Source: Leclercia adecarboxylata (lineage in GTDB: Bacteria > Pseudomonadota > Gammaproteobacteria > Enterobacterales > Enterobacteriaceae). From it: a stretch of DNA of 64,000 bases. Each line of letters starts with the position of its first letter. Within the stretch, counting starts at the first letter, position 1. A program made the translations under genes and the position numbers. Below are positions 9,862 through 19,130 of the stretch, in pieces. The stretch covers positions 806,001 to 870,000 of the forward strand of contig NZ_CP035382.1 of NCBI RefSeq assembly GCF_006874705.1, written 5' to 3'. Below the pieces are notes generated by a model. It saw nothing but the letters and a program-made list of their open reading frames with translations, had not been told where the DNA came from and made no database searches.

Positions 9862-12009
9862 TTACACTTTAGCCAGTTCCCTTAAGTGCTTTTTCAGCTT
9901 GTGATATTCATCAATCACGTACTGTTCGGCACCCTGCTGGTCGGCAATCGGCTCCACGCGCACGGCGCAATACTTATACTCCGGCGTTTTGGTAATCGGG
10001 CTCAGGTTCTCCGTCACCAGCTCGTTACAGGCTCCGATCCACCACTGATAGGTCATGTACACGGCACCCATGTTCGGACGATCGCTCACCTGGGCGCGGG
10101 TAATGACTTTGCCTTTGCGCGACGTGACCCACACCAGGGCTTCGTCCTCAATACCGAGGCGCTTCGCGTCGGCGGTATTGATCTGCGCATAGCCCGGTTC
10201 ATCCGCCAGGGCAGCCAGTGCCGCACAGTTACCGGTCATCGAACGGCAAGAGTAGTGGCCAACCTCACGCACCGTCGACAGCACCAGCGGGTACTCGTCG
10301 GTGAGCTTGTCGATCGGCGCAACCCAGTCGCAGGTATAGAGCTGTCCCAGCCCGTTCGGGGTGGAGAACTCTTTTTCGAACAGGTAGTCCGTCCCCTGAT
10401 CGGCCTCTGACTCGTCGCGACACGGCCACTGGATATAGCCCAGCTCGCCCATCTTCTCGTAGGTGGCTCCGAAGAAATCAGGGCACAGATGACGCAGTTC
10501 ATCCCAGATCTGCCGGGTGTTGTCATAGTGCATCGGATAGCCCATCCGGGTGGCGATCTCGCTGATGATCTGCCAGTCGGTTTTCAGGTCCCACTTCGGC
10601 TCTACCGCTTTGAAGAAGCGCTGGAAACCCCGGTCGGCGGCGGTGTAAACCCCCTCGTGCTCACCCCAGGAGGTGGACGGCAGGATCACATCGGCGGCGG
10701 CGGCGGTCTTGGTCATAAAGATGTCCTGCACAATGACCAGCTCCAGCTCCTCAAAGGCCTTACGCACCGCGGACAGCTCGGCGTCGGTCTGGAGCGGATC
10801 TTCCCCCATGATATAGGCGGCACGCACTTCGCCGTGCGCGACCCGGTGCGGCAGCTCGCTGATGCGGTACCCGGTATGGGCAGGCAGCGATTCCACGCCC
10901 CAGGCTTTGGCGAACTTAGCCCGGTTTTCCGGGTTGTTGATGTACTGATAGCCCGGATAGGTATCCGGCAGCGCACCCATGTCGCACGCGCCCTGCACGT
11001 TGTTCTGCCCGCGCACCGGGTTAACCCCTGCATAAGGCTTGCCGAGGTTGCCGGTCAGCAGCGCCAGGCTGGTCAGGGAACGCACGGTTTCCACGCCCTG
11101 GTAGAACTGGGTCACGCCCATGCCCCACAGAATGGCCGCGTTTTCCGCTGCGGCATACATCCGTGCCGCCTGGCGGATCTCCTGGGCGCTGACCCCGGTG
11201 ATGTCTTCAACGGACTCAGGCGTATAGCCTTCAACGATTTTGCGATACTCCTCGAAGCCTTCGGTACGGGCCGCCACAAAGGCGCGGTCGTACAGCTGCT
11301 CTTCGATAATCACGTGCCCCATCGCGTTGAGCAGCGCGATGTTGGAGCCGTTTTTCAGGGCGATGTGCATATCGGCAATACGCGCGGTTTCAATTTTGCG
11401 CGGATCGCAGACGATAATCTTCGCCCCGTTGCGTTTGGCTTTGATCACCCGGTTCGCCACGATAGGGTGCGAATCCGCCGGGTTATAGCCAAAAATAAAG
11501 ACCATATCGGCATTCTCGATGCCAACAATGGAGTTACTCATTGCGCCGTTACCGACCGACTGGTGCAGACCTGCAACCGATGGGCCGTGTCAGACGCGCG
11601 CGCAGCAGTCGACATTGTTGGTGCCGACTGCCGCGCGGGCAAATTTTTGCATGATGTAGTTGGTTTCATTCCCGGTGCCGCGCGATGACCCGGTGGTCAT
11701 GATCGCGTCCGGGCCGTGTGCGGCTTTGATCGCACAGAGTTTAGTGGCAACGTAATCCAGCGCTTCGTCCCAGGAGACGGCCTCCAGCTTGCCGCCGCGC
11801 TCGCGACGGATCATCGGTGACTTCAGGCGCGGGGTGAGGATCTGCGTATCGTTGATAAAATCCCAGCCGTAGTAGCCTTTCAGGCAGAGATCGCCCTGAT
11901 TGGTCTTACCCTGTGCCGCTTCAGCCTTGACGACTTTGCCGTTATCGACCACCAGGTTGATTTTGCAACCCGATGCGCAATAGGGGCAAACCGTGACGAC
12001 TTTCTTCAT
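9862..12009 (-). CDS. fdhF: Formate dehydrogenase H, selenocysteine enzyme (in-frame UGA)
   Basis: A 715-codon molybdopterin enzyme, exactly the E. coli FdhF length, interrupted only by an in-frame TGA (11590-11592) at residue 140. The context NNVDCCARV-U-HGPSVAG is that of the selenocysteine active site, so this is recoding and not a pseudogene. The N-terminal 4Fe-4S ligands are VCPYCASGCK and the later LCLKGYYG; PVRGQNNVQGACDMG contains the conserved active-site Arg. FdhF oxidises formate to CO2 and feeds electrons to hydrogenase 3. A sigma-54 promoter and FhlA-like palindrome lie upstream. In E. coli fdhF sits alone far from hyc; here it joins the locus. Confidence 0.97.
11549..11592 (-). 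promoter_or_regulatory. Bacterial SECIS element of fdhF
   Basis: The ~44 nt starting at the UGA codon follow the E. coli fdhF SECIS almost base for base (UGACACGGCCCAUCGG then UUGCAGGUCUGCACC). The upper stem-loop GGUUGCAGGUCUGCACC carries the apical loop bound by SelB. It directs selenocysteine insertion by SelA/B/C/D, which must be encoded elsewhere. Confidence 0.92.
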
Positions 12010-12045
12010 CGGTAGTTACTCCGTTAGTAATATGTCCTCAGCGGT

Positions 12046-12063
12046 ATGCATGAAGTGTGCCAG
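12046..12063 (-). promoter_or_regulatory. Sigma-54 (-24/-12) promoter of fdhF
   Basis: On the minus strand TGGCACACTTCATGC has GG and GC elements separated by exactly 10 nt, matching TGGCAC-N5-TTGC except for one T. It lies ~40 bp upstream of the fdhF ATG and downstream of an FhlA-like palindrome centred about 100 bp upstream of the expected start site. Confidence 0.85.
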
Positions 12064-12129
12064 CATGAAATTTGATGTTAAGTAGCTGAAATGGTGGAAA
12101 AATAGAGGAAGAGTTTTGCGGGGGAGCAG

Positions 12130-12158
12130 CCGTTCGTCATAAATGTCATGACGAACGG
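12130..12158. promoter_or_regulatory. Candidate FhlA upstream activating site for fdhF
   Basis: A perfect inverted repeat with 11-bp arms (CCGTTCGTCAT 12130-12140, ATGACGAACGG 12148-12158) and a 7-bp centre AAATGTC. It contains CGTCAT/ATGACG half-sites like those at the other FHL promoters. It is also just downstream of the nickel transporter stop and could act as its RNA hairpin, but the absent T-run and its distance to the -24/-12 promoter favour an activator site. Confidence 0.65.
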
Positions 12159-12170
12159 ACAGCGATGACG

Positions 12171-13190
12171 TTAGCGTACGATCAGCGCGTCGTAGCCTTT
12201 GAAGCGGTAGTTAATCAGAGAGGCGATCCAGCAGAGGATAAACAGCCCGACCACGATAAACCCGGCGTTGCCCAGATTGTCATTCAGCGCCGCCACGTCG
12301 TTCCACAGCCCGCCCGTCAGACCAAACTTATCCGCCAGCAGGCCCAGCGCTTCCAGACCGCCGATAAACAGCGCCACCACCACCGAGGTGCCGGTAATGG
12401 TCATGTTGTAGTAGAGCTTGCGCTGCGGCTTGTTGAAGGCCCAGCCGTAGGCACCCACCATAATCAGGTTGTCGAGCGTGTCGATCAGCGCCATACCGCT
12501 GGTAAACAGCAGCGGGAAGACCATGATCGCCCATACCGACATGCCGCTGGAGGCCCCGGCTGCGGAGATCCCCAGCACCCCGATCTCGGTGGCGGTATCA
12601 AAGCCGAGGCCAAACAGAAAGCCCACCAGATACATATGCCAGCTGCGGGTCACCAGGCGGAACGCCGAGCGGAACAGCCAGTTCATCACCCCGCCGCGGG
12701 CAAAGGAGACCTCTTCCGGCACCTTCTCGCCGCGCTTCATTTTGTTAAAGCTGCCCCAGACGTCGCGCAGAATAACCAGGTTCACCAGCGCCATCGCCAG
12801 CAGGAAAAAGGCCGACACCGCCGTGCCGATGGTGCCGCCGGTCTCGTGGAACCATTCCATGTTACGGCTGAAAGCGGTAGCGGTCGCGGCGATGGCAATC
12901 GAGGCCAGCACCACAATGGAGGAGTGCCCCAGCGAGAACCAGGCCCCCACGCCGCACGGGCGTTTGCCCTGCTGCATCATCTTGCGGGTGACGTTATCAA
13001 TGGCGGCGATGTGGTCCGCATCCACCGCGTGACGCAGGCCGTAGCACCAGGCCAGCAGGCTGGCCGCCATCAGCGACGGGGTGTTGTGAAAGAGGTAGAA
13101 CGCGGTTCCCCAGGCGAGAATATTGGTGGCGATCAGGGCCAGCATCAGCGCCATGGCCTTGGGGTGGTTGTTGAAGTATTTGATAAACAT
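12171..13190 (-). CDS. NiCoT-family nickel/cobalt permease (HoxN/NixA type)
   Basis: A 339-residue membrane protein with about eight transmembrane segments. The NiCoT signature HAVDADHI (HX4DH) is in helix II, with further family motifs LGHSSIV, LGFDTATE and GMALIDTLDN. These permeases import Ni2+ (or Co2+) with high affinity. It is the last gene of the hydN-fdhF paralogue-hypF operon (14 bases after hypF), which argues for nickel supply to hydrogenase 3. E. coli uses the ABC system NikABCDE instead and has no such gene here. Confidence 0.93.
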   Translation of the reverse strand: MFIKYFNNHPKAMALMLALIATNILAWGTAFYLFHNTPSLMAASLLAWCYGLRHAVDADHIAAIDNVTRKMMQQGKRPCGVGAWFSLGHSSIVVLASIAIAATATAFSRNMEWFHETGGTIGTAVSAFFLLAMALVNLVILRDVWGSFNKMKRGEKVPEEVSFARGGVMNWLFRSAFRLVTRSWHMYLVGFLFGLGFDTATEIGVLGISAAGASSGMSVWAIMVFPLLFTSGMALIDTLDNLIMVGAYGWAFNKPQRKLYYNMTITGTSVVVALFIGGLEALGLLADKFGLTGGLWNDVAALNDNLGNAGFIVVGLFILCWIASLINYRFKGYDALIVR

Positions 13191-13204
13191 CGTGATATCC
13201 CGAT

Positions 13205-15430
13205 TTAAGAAAGAGACGCGGCAGCAATCACCGCCTGTCCAAATGCAATCGCGCCGTCTCCGGCGGGCAAGCGCCCGGGAAACAGCACGGTAAAATCGTC
13301 CAGCCAGAATTGCAGGCGTTCCCGCAGGAGCCGGTTGTGCATGACCCCGCCGCTACAGACGATGGTGCCAAGGTCGCAGCGGCGGGCATGCTGCGCCGCC
13401 AGCGTCGCCAGCCCGCCGGCCAGCGCATCGTGGAACGCCCACGCGCGCTCGGCGTCAGAGGCCTGCCAGCCAAGCCACTGGTGCCAGAAGGTGGCCATAT
13501 CCAGCTCGCCGTCGCGTACCGGCAAGGTGACCGGATGGCTGACCGGCCCGCCGCGCAGCGCCAGGGCCTCCAGCCGACAGGCGGCCTCCCCTTCGTAGCT
13601 AAGCTGCGCCGGCGCGCAGCCCGTTGCGGCGGCCACCGCATCAAACAGCCGTCCGGCAGATGAGGCCAGCGGAGAATTCACCCCGCGGGCGATGGCCTGG
13701 GCCAGCGGCGGCCAGGGTTTATCCAGCAGCACCCGCGCCTCGGGGCGGGTTTGCCACCCGGGCACAAAGGCCTGGAACTGGGCCAGCAGGTTGCGCCACG
13801 GCTGGCGTGCCGCCAGGTCGCCGCCCGGCAGCGCCACCGCAGGCAGCCCGCCGAGCCGGTCACAGCAGCGGTAGTTGACCCGCAGGCACTCCCCCCCCCA
13901 CAGGGCACCGTTTTCCCCCTGGCCCAGCCCGTCAAGGACCAGGGCGATGACGTCCCCGCCGTCGCGCGGCCAGCCATGTTCCGCCAGGCAGGCCGCGGCG
14001 TGGGCGTGGTGATGCAGCACGCGATGGTGGGGATACGGCATCTGCTCCCCGAGCCGGGTGGAGCGATAGCCGGGATGGGCGTCGGTCACCACCCCTTCCG
14101 GGCTGAACTGCCAGAGATCCTGAAGCACGGTCAGGGCCTGCTGCCACTGGGCCAGCGCCTCGTCATCCCCCAGATCGCCCAGGTGCTGGCTCAGGATCGC
14201 CTCCCCGCCGCGCACCAGGCAGAAGGTGTTTTTCAGATCCGCGCCAAGGCATAAAAGCGAAGGTACATTGGCAAAACCGGGCGGCAACGGCAGCGCGTCC
14301 GGGACAAAGCCCCGGGAGCGGCGCAGCATTTCGCCGCTGGCGCGCAGCACCGAGTCGTCCATGCGCTGAACGATGTCGCGGTTATGCAGCAGCCAGCCGT
14401 CGGCAATCCCATCCAGATCCTGCATGGCCCGGTCGTTGGTCAGCGCCGGAGGGCAGCCGTTCAGGTTGCCGGAGGTCATCACCAGGGGACGATCCAGATC
14501 CTGCATCAGCAGATGCTGGAGCGGATTGGCCGCCAGCAATACTCCCACCTCGTTCAGCCCGGGGGCGATGGCTTCGCAGCAGGCCAGGAGCCGCTTATCC
14601 ACCAGCACAATCGGTGCCGCGGTTGAACGCAGCAGGGCCTGCGCTTCTGCAGGAAGTGCAGTGGCTAATTGCGGCGGGATCATCACCGCCAGCGGTTTCG
14701 CCGGACGCCGCTTGCGCGCGCGCAGCCGGTTAACCGCCAGCGCATTGCCGGCATCGCAGGCCAGATGGAAGCCGCCCAGCCCCTTTATCGCCACGATCCC
14801 GCCCTGCTTCAGCGCCTCCACCGCAGCCCGCAGGGCGCTATCTTTATCTTCACGCCACTCGCTGCACACCCAGCTCAGCTGCGGCCCGCAGTCGGGGCAG
14901 GCCACCGGCTGGGCGTGAAAGCGCCGGTCAGCCGGGTTGCGGTACTCCGCCGCGCAGGCCGGACAGAGGGCAAACTCCGCCATGGTGGTGGCCGGGCGGT
15001 CATAGGGCATCGCCCGGATAATGGTGAAGCGCGGCCCGCAGTGGGTACAGTTGATAAAGGGATAACGGTAGCGACGCTCGCCCGGGTCGTTCATCTCGGC
15101 CAGACATTGCGGGCAGGTGGCGGCATCCGGCACCACCTGGGTGGTCATCTTCCCCTGCCCGCTGGGCAGAATGGTGAAGGCCTCCGGCAACGAGGCCCAG
15201 TGCCACGGCTGCTCGCTGATGTCGTCAATGCGCGCCAGCGGCGGGCCTCCGGCGGCCAGCCGGGTGATAAAATCCTGCGCCTCACCGGCCAGGCGAACCA
15301 TCACCCCTGCTCCGTCGTTGCAGACGTCGCCTTTCAGCCCCAGCTGCCGGGCCAGTTGCCAGACCCAGGGGCGAAACCCCACCCCCTGGACTTTGCCGCG
15401 AATGCGCAGCAGCGTGCCGTTTGTACACAT
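13205..15430 (-). CDS. hypF: Carbamoyltransferase HypF
   Basis: A 741-residue hydrogenase maturation protein (E. coli 750). Domains in order: acylphosphatase ([12 protein letters not shown], residues ~10-95), paired zinc fingers ([15 protein letters not shown] and [15 protein letters not shown], ~105-190), YrdC-like ([12 protein letters not shown], ~200-380) and Kae1-like carbamoyltransferase ([14 protein letters not shown], ~475-485). It makes the carbamoyl-AMP used to carbamoylate HypE, the source of the CN ligands of [NiFe] hydrogenases. It starts 3 bases after the upstream formate dehydrogenase gene. Confidence 0.97.
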   Translation of the reverse strand: MCTNGTLLRIRGKVQGVGFRPWVWQLARQLGLKGDVCNDGAGVMVRLAGEAQDFITRLAAGGPPLARIDDISEQPWHWASLPEAFTILPSGQGKMTTQVVPDAATCPQCLAEMNDPGERRYRYPFINCTHCGPRFTIIRAMPYDRPATTMAEFALCPACAAEYRNPADRRFHAQPVACPDCGPQLSWVCSEWREDKDSALRAAVEALKQGGIVAIKGLGGFHLACDAGNALAVNRLRARKRRPAKPLAVMIPPQLATALPAEAQALLRSTAAPIVLVDKRLLACCEAIAPGLNEVGVLLAANPLQHLLMQDLDRPLVMTSGNLNGCPPALTNDRAMQDLDGIADGWLLHNRDIVQRMDDSVLRASGEMLRRSRGFVPDALPLPPGFANVPSLLCLGADLKNTFCLVRGGEAILSQHLGDLGDDEALAQWQQALTVLQDLWQFSPEGVVTDAHPGYRSTRLGEQMPYPHHRVLHHHAHAAACLAEHGWPRDGGDVIALVLDGLGQGENGALWGGECLRVNYRCCDRLGGLPAVALPGGDLAARQPWRNLLAQFQAFVPGWQTRPEARVLLDKPWPPLAQAIARGVNSPLASSAGRLFDAVAAATGCAPAQLSYEGEAACRLEALALRGGPVSHPVTLPVRDGELDMATFWHQWLGWQASDAERAWAFHDALAGGLATLAAQHARRCDLGTIVCSGGVMHNRLLRERLQFWLDDFTVLFPGRLPAGDGAIAFGQAVIAAASLS

Positions 15431-15433
15431 TAA

Positions 15434-17584
15434 TTAACTCTCTACCGCCTCACGCAGGCGTTGTTTCATCGCGCTGTAGGTGGTCTGGGCATAGTTTTCT
15501 GCCCAGGCTTGATCGGCAATAGTGTCGATCTTCACCGCGCAGTATTTGGTTTCTGGCGTTTTCGAGACCGGGTCGAGGTTGTCCTGGGTCAGCTCGTTGC
15601 AGGCCCCAATCCACCACTGATAGGTCATGTATACCGCCCCTTGATTGATGCGTTCGCTCACGTCGGCGCGGCTGATCACCTTCCCGCGGCGGGAGCTGAC
15701 CCACACCAGCTGGCGATCGCGGATGCCGAGCTGCTGCGCATCCTGCGGGTTGATCTGCACAAAGCCCGGTTCATCCGCCAGGGTTTGCAGCGCCGCGCAG
15801 TTGCCGGTCATCGAACGGCAGGAGTAGTGCCCCACCTCGCGCACGGTGCAGAGCACCAGCGGATAGTCGGCGTCCGGCATCTCCGCCGGTTTGCGCCATG
15901 GCGCGGCAAACAGCTGCCCTTTGCCGCTCGGGGTGTCGAAGCGGTTGTCCGCGTAGAGCCACGGCGTGCCCGGATGTTCGAGGGTCGGACACGGCCACTG
16001 GATGTGCCCCATCTCGCCCATTTTTTCGTACGTCACGCCGTAGAACAACGGACACAGCTCGCGCATTTCGTCCCAGATCTGCTGGTTATCGCGGTACGCC
16101 ATCGGGTAGCCCATCGCGGTGGCGATCAGGCTGATGATCTCCCAGTCGCGCTTGACGTTGCCCTTTGGCTCCACGGCTTTTTCAAAACGCTGGAAGCCGC
16201 GGTCGGCGCAGGTGAAGACCCCGCCGTGCTCGCCCCATGAGGTGGCGGGCAGCAACACATCTGCGGCTTCGGCGGTTTTGGTCATAAAGATGTCCTGCAC
16301 CACCACGAAGTCGAGGGCGTCAAAGCCTTTGCGCACCAGGCCCAGATCGGCTTCGGTCTGGAGCGGATCTTCACCCATGATGTAATAGGCTTTGACCTTG
16401 CCCTCCAGCGCGAGGTGCGGCACTTCGGTGATCCGCACGCCGACCTGGTCATCCATCCGCGCAGGATCGACGCCCCACGCCCGGGCGAATTTCTCCCGCA
16501 CCTGCGGGTCCGTCACGTCCTGATAGCCGGGGAACTGGTTGGGGATCACCCCCATGTCGCACGCGCCCTGGACGTTATTCTGCCCGCGCACCGGGCCGAC
16601 GCCGCAGTGTTCGCGCCCGAGGTTGCCGGTAAGCAGCGCCAGGGTGGAGAGCCCTTTCACCACGTCCACCGCCTGCCCGAACTGGGTCACGCCCATCCCC
16701 CACATCACGGTGGCGGACGGCGCGGCGGCATAGATGCGCATCGCATCGCGGATCTGCCGGGCGCTGACCCCGGTAATCTCCTCGACGTTTTCCGGGGCGT
16801 AGTCGCGGACCGTTTCGCGCAGCGCGTCCAGTCCTTCGGTGTAGCGGGCGACGTAATCGCTGTTGTAGAGGCTCTCGTCCAGCAGGGTGTAAATAAAGGC
16901 GTTCACCAGCGCCATGTTGCAGCCGTTGTGGATCTGCAAATGCCGGTCGGCGATGCGCGCGGTTTCAATTTTTCGCGGATCGCAGACGATCACCCGGGCG
17001 CCGTTCTGTTTGGCTTTGATCACCCGGCGGGCGACGATCGGGTGCGAGTCGGCGCAGTTGTAGCCGAAGATCAGCAGGCATTTTGAGTTTTCGATATCGC
17101 TGATGGAGTTGCTCATCGCCCCGTTGCCCAGCGTCTCCTGCAGCCCGGCCACGCTCGGCCCGTGGCAGACGCGGGCGCAGCAGTCGACGTTGTTGGTGTT
17201 GAGCACCCCGCGGGCAAACTTCTGCATCACGTAGTTGGTTTCATTCCCGGTGCCGCGCGATGACCCTGTGGTCATGATGGAGCGCGGTCCATGGCTGGCC
17301 TTGATCTCACTCAGGCGTCGGGCGGTGTAGCGGATGGCTTCATCCCAGGAGACGGGCACAAATTTGCCGCCTTTCTGGTAGCGGATCATTGGCTGGGTGA
17401 GGCGCGGCGTCAGCAGCCGGGTGTCGTTGAGAAAATCCCAGCCGTAATAGCCTTTCAGGCACAGCTGATTCTGGTTGGTGACGCCCTGCGCGCCCTCCGC
17501 ACGAACGATTTTATTGTTGTCGACAACGAGTTTTAATTTACAGCCCGCACCGCAGTACGGGCAGACGCTGGTGATTTTTTTCAT
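15434..17584 (-). CDS. Cysteine-type formate dehydrogenase H paralogue
   Basis: A 716-residue molybdopterin oxidoreductase collinear with FdhF. The active-site segment reads VDCCARVCHGPSVAG, with a TGC cysteine codon (17165-17167) at residue 140 in place of selenocysteine. The 4Fe-4S ligands (VCPYCGAGCK, LCLKGYYG), the following His141 and the PVRGQNNVQGACDMG arginine are kept, so it looks catalytically competent. The hairpin needed for selenocysteine insertion is not conserved. It sits between hydN and hypF in what should be an FhlA/sigma-54 operon. It may be a selenium-independent backup FdhH or an enzyme with a related substrate; E. coli has no gene here. Confidence 0.92.
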   Translation of the reverse strand: MKKITSVCPYCGAGCKLKLVVDNNKIVRAEGAQGVTNQNQLCLKGYYGWDFLNDTRLLTPRLTQPMIRYQKGGKFVPVSWDEAIRYTARRLSEIKASHGPRSIMTTGSSRGTGNETNYVMQKFARGVLNTNNVDCCARVCHGPSVAGLQETLGNGAMSNSISDIENSKCLLIFGYNCADSHPIVARRVIKAKQNGARVIVCDPRKIETARIADRHLQIHNGCNMALVNAFIYTLLDESLYNSDYVARYTEGLDALRETVRDYAPENVEEITGVSARQIRDAMRIYAAAPSATVMWGMGVTQFGQAVDVVKGLSTLALLTGNLGREHCGVGPVRGQNNVQGACDMGVIPNQFPGYQDVTDPQVREKFARAWGVDPARMDDQVGVRITEVPHLALEGKVKAYYIMGEDPLQTEADLGLVRKGFDALDFVVVQDIFMTKTAEAADVLLPATSWGEHGGVFTCADRGFQRFEKAVEPKGNVKRDWEIISLIATAMGYPMAYRDNQQIWDEMRELCPLFYGVTYEKMGEMGHIQWPCPTLEHPGTPWLYADNRFDTPSGKGQLFAAPWRKPAEMPDADYPLVLCTVREVGHYSCRSMTGNCAALQTLADEPGFVQINPQDAQQLGIRDRQLVWVSSRRGKVISRADVSERINQGAVYMTYQWWIGACNELTQDNLDPVSKTPETKYCAVKIDTIADQAWAENYAQTTYSAMKQRLREAVES

Positions 17585-17624
17585 CAGTAACAGACCTGCT
17601 AAAAGTGAAAAGAGAGGCAGAGGC

Positions 17625-18170
17625 TTACAGCATCTGCGAGGAAACGGAGTCCAGCGCCGCGCGGCGGCGTTTCTCGAGACTCAACTGCTCAAGCTTCTGC
17701 CTGTCGATGCAGACAATGGCATTGGTCGGGCAGGCCTGAATGCAGGCGGGGCCGTCCGGCTGGTGATAGCAGAGGTCGCATTTGTTGGCCTCGGCCTTCT
17801 CTGACATCACGTTCAGCCCGGCGCCGATGCTGCGCACAACCGGACGCAGCACCACTTCCATCGCGCCGTACGGGCAGGCCACCACGCAGGTTTTGCACCC
17901 GATGCAGCGCTCCTGGTGGACGTGAACAAAGTCGTTATCGCGGGTGATGGCCCCGTTCGGGCAGACGCTGGCGCAAGGGGCGTCTTCACACTGGCGGCAC
18001 ATGGTGGCCGTGGAGACGTTGACGCCTTTGATGACGTGAATGCGCGGCAGGAAGTTCTGCGGGGTCAGCGAGGCGCAGTCCTGGGTGTCGTGGTGCGACA
18101 CCACGCAGGCCACTTCACAGGTACGACAGCCGATGCATTTGCTGGCATCGGCAATGATGAAACGGTTCAT
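17625..18170 (-). CDS. hydN: Electron-transport protein HydN
   Basis: A 181-residue ferredoxin-like protein with four 4Fe-4S cysteine clusters, beginning CIGCRTCEVAC and CRQCEDAPCASVC, then CIGCKTCVVACPYG and CDLC..CIQACP. It is close to HycB and to E. coli HydN (175 aa), which supports formate dehydrogenase H activity. It is the first gene of the minus-strand operon hydN-fdhF paralogue-hypF-nickel permease. A -24/-12 promoter and a palindromic activator site lie upstream. Confidence 0.95.
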   Translation of the reverse strand: MNRFIIADASKCIGCRTCEVACVVSHHDTQDCASLTPQNFLPRIHVIKGVNVSTATMCRQCEDAPCASVCPNGAITRDNDFVHVHQERCIGCKTCVVACPYGAMEVVLRPVVRSIGAGLNVMSEKAEANKCDLCYHQPDGPACIQACPTNAIVCIDRQKLEQLSLEKRRRAALDSVSSQML

Positions 18171-18208
18171 CCTTAATCTCCGGGAATGATGATTAGCTTG
18201 CCGGAGGT

Positions 18209-18226
18209 ATGCATAAATTGGGCCAG
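18209..18226 (-). promoter_or_regulatory. Sigma-54 promoter of the hydN operon
   Basis: On the minus strand TGGCCCAATTTATGC has GG (18223-18224) and GC (18211-18212) elements exactly 10 nt apart, the sigma-54 spacing. It lies about 40 bp upstream of the hydN ATG. Confidence 0.8.
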
Positions 18227-18269
18227 ATATTAAGATTTTGAAATTAAAGGGATTTATTTGGAGGTGTGG

Positions 18270-18297
18270 CTGTCATCGTCATAAGTGACGATGACAG
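18270..18297. promoter_or_regulatory. Candidate FhlA site upstream of hydN
   Basis: A perfect inverted repeat, CTGTCATCGTC (18270-18280) and GACGATGACAG (18287-18297), with a 6-bp centre. It shares the CGTCATAA core with the fdhF site and lies ~60 bp upstream of the -24 element, as expected for an enhancer-type activator. Confidence 0.65.
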
Positions 18298-18671
18298 GAG
18301 TGACGGATTTGTTTTAGTCCTTGTAGGCCGGGCAAGCGAAGCGCCCCCGGCATGGCCTTTCTGGAAAGCTCCTCGCAAACTTCAAAGTAACCTTATGTAA
18401 TTCAGGGTTAAGGCTTTTAATCCCATTATCAGGCTCGTAAAGTGACTGCGTTGCGACACATCCGCAATCGGGCGTAGGAACCCGTATTCTACAGAGCGAT
18501 ATTTGTATGTCGCGACAGTGCATATCCCGTAAAATCACGGTGGCACTGGCGGAGCAGCCGAAAGGCTGGCCGTTTTTCTCTGTGGGCGGCATTCCTACCT
18601 CCGTCAGTGCTGCCTCCTTTGAGCGTAGGAACTTTTAGGATGGTTAAATCAATTAATACAGAGAGGATGTC
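18298..18671. other. Intergenic region left of the accessory patch
   Basis: It contains a REP element (18323-18351) and otherwise about 320 bases without convincing coding potential. The last bases form the leader and Shine-Dalgarno of the 152-aa gene that follows. Confidence 0.4.
18323..18351. repeat. Single REP element
   Basis: GTAGGCCGGGCAAGCGAAGC.. (18323-18351) is a REP/PU unit like those at 9.8, 21.3-21.7 and 61.6 kb. Confidence 0.8.
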
Positions 18672-19130
18672 ATGATGACTACTATCCCAACCCTGCCTTA
18701 CCCGCAATCTGACGAACAGGTTATTCCCCCTTCCCTGACTACGCCGCTTTCTGCTGCTGCGGATCTCTTTGAGGTCGCCGATCGCTGCGCCGCTCTGGTG
18801 AGCGTGTTGATCGAAACGGACGACAGAGCATCCCGCACTACGCTCTGTGAAGGTCTGCTCCACGCGCTGCGCCAGCTGCGTGAACGCTGTGATGCCGAAC
18901 TTCCGCCGCACCTTGTTGCGCAGTTGATCCAGGGGGAAACACTCACCTCCTGTATGCCGGACTGCTGGCAGGAAACCGCCCCTCAGGTGGATTATGCGCT
19001 GGCTTTAGTGCAGGCAATTCTGGGCGGAACGTTGCCCGCCAGCGTCGAGAAAGAACTGACGGGGCTGCTGCACGATCTGGTCTGGCTGGTTAATGAGTTT
19101 GTGAAGGAGCCGTATATTACGGTGCATTGA
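18672..19130 (+). CDS. Hypothetical protein, predicted helical
   Basis: I do not recognise this 152-residue protein. The N-terminal 30 residues are Pro/Thr/Ser-rich (TIPTLPYPQSDEQVIPPSLT); the rest is predominantly predicted helix with conserved-looking pairs of cysteines (CAALVS, CEGL, CDAEL, CMPDCW). There is no signal peptide, transmembrane segment or DNA-binding motif that I can see. GAGAGG precedes two consecutive ATG codons (18672 and 18675); either may be used. Codon use is like the host's, unlike the AT-rich gene that follows. It is divergent from hydN. Confidence 0.65.
   Translation: MMTTIPTLPYPQSDEQVIPPSLTTPLSAAADLFEVADRCAALVSVLIETDDRASRTTLCEGLLHALRQLRERCDAELPPHLVAQLIQGETLTSCMPDCWQETAPQVDYALALVQAILGGTLPASVEKELTGLLHDLVWLVNEFVKEPYITVH

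Noticed and set aside
11541..11592. Apparent frameshift or nonsense mutation splitting fdhF
   Set aside because: The TGA is in frame at residue 140, the known selenocysteine position, and is followed by a SECIS hairpin; the flanks are intact.
12165..13208. Long plus-strand open frame opposite the nickel permease
   Set aside because: It is His/Arg/Gln-rich as expected for the antisense frame of a membrane protein gene; no support for translation.
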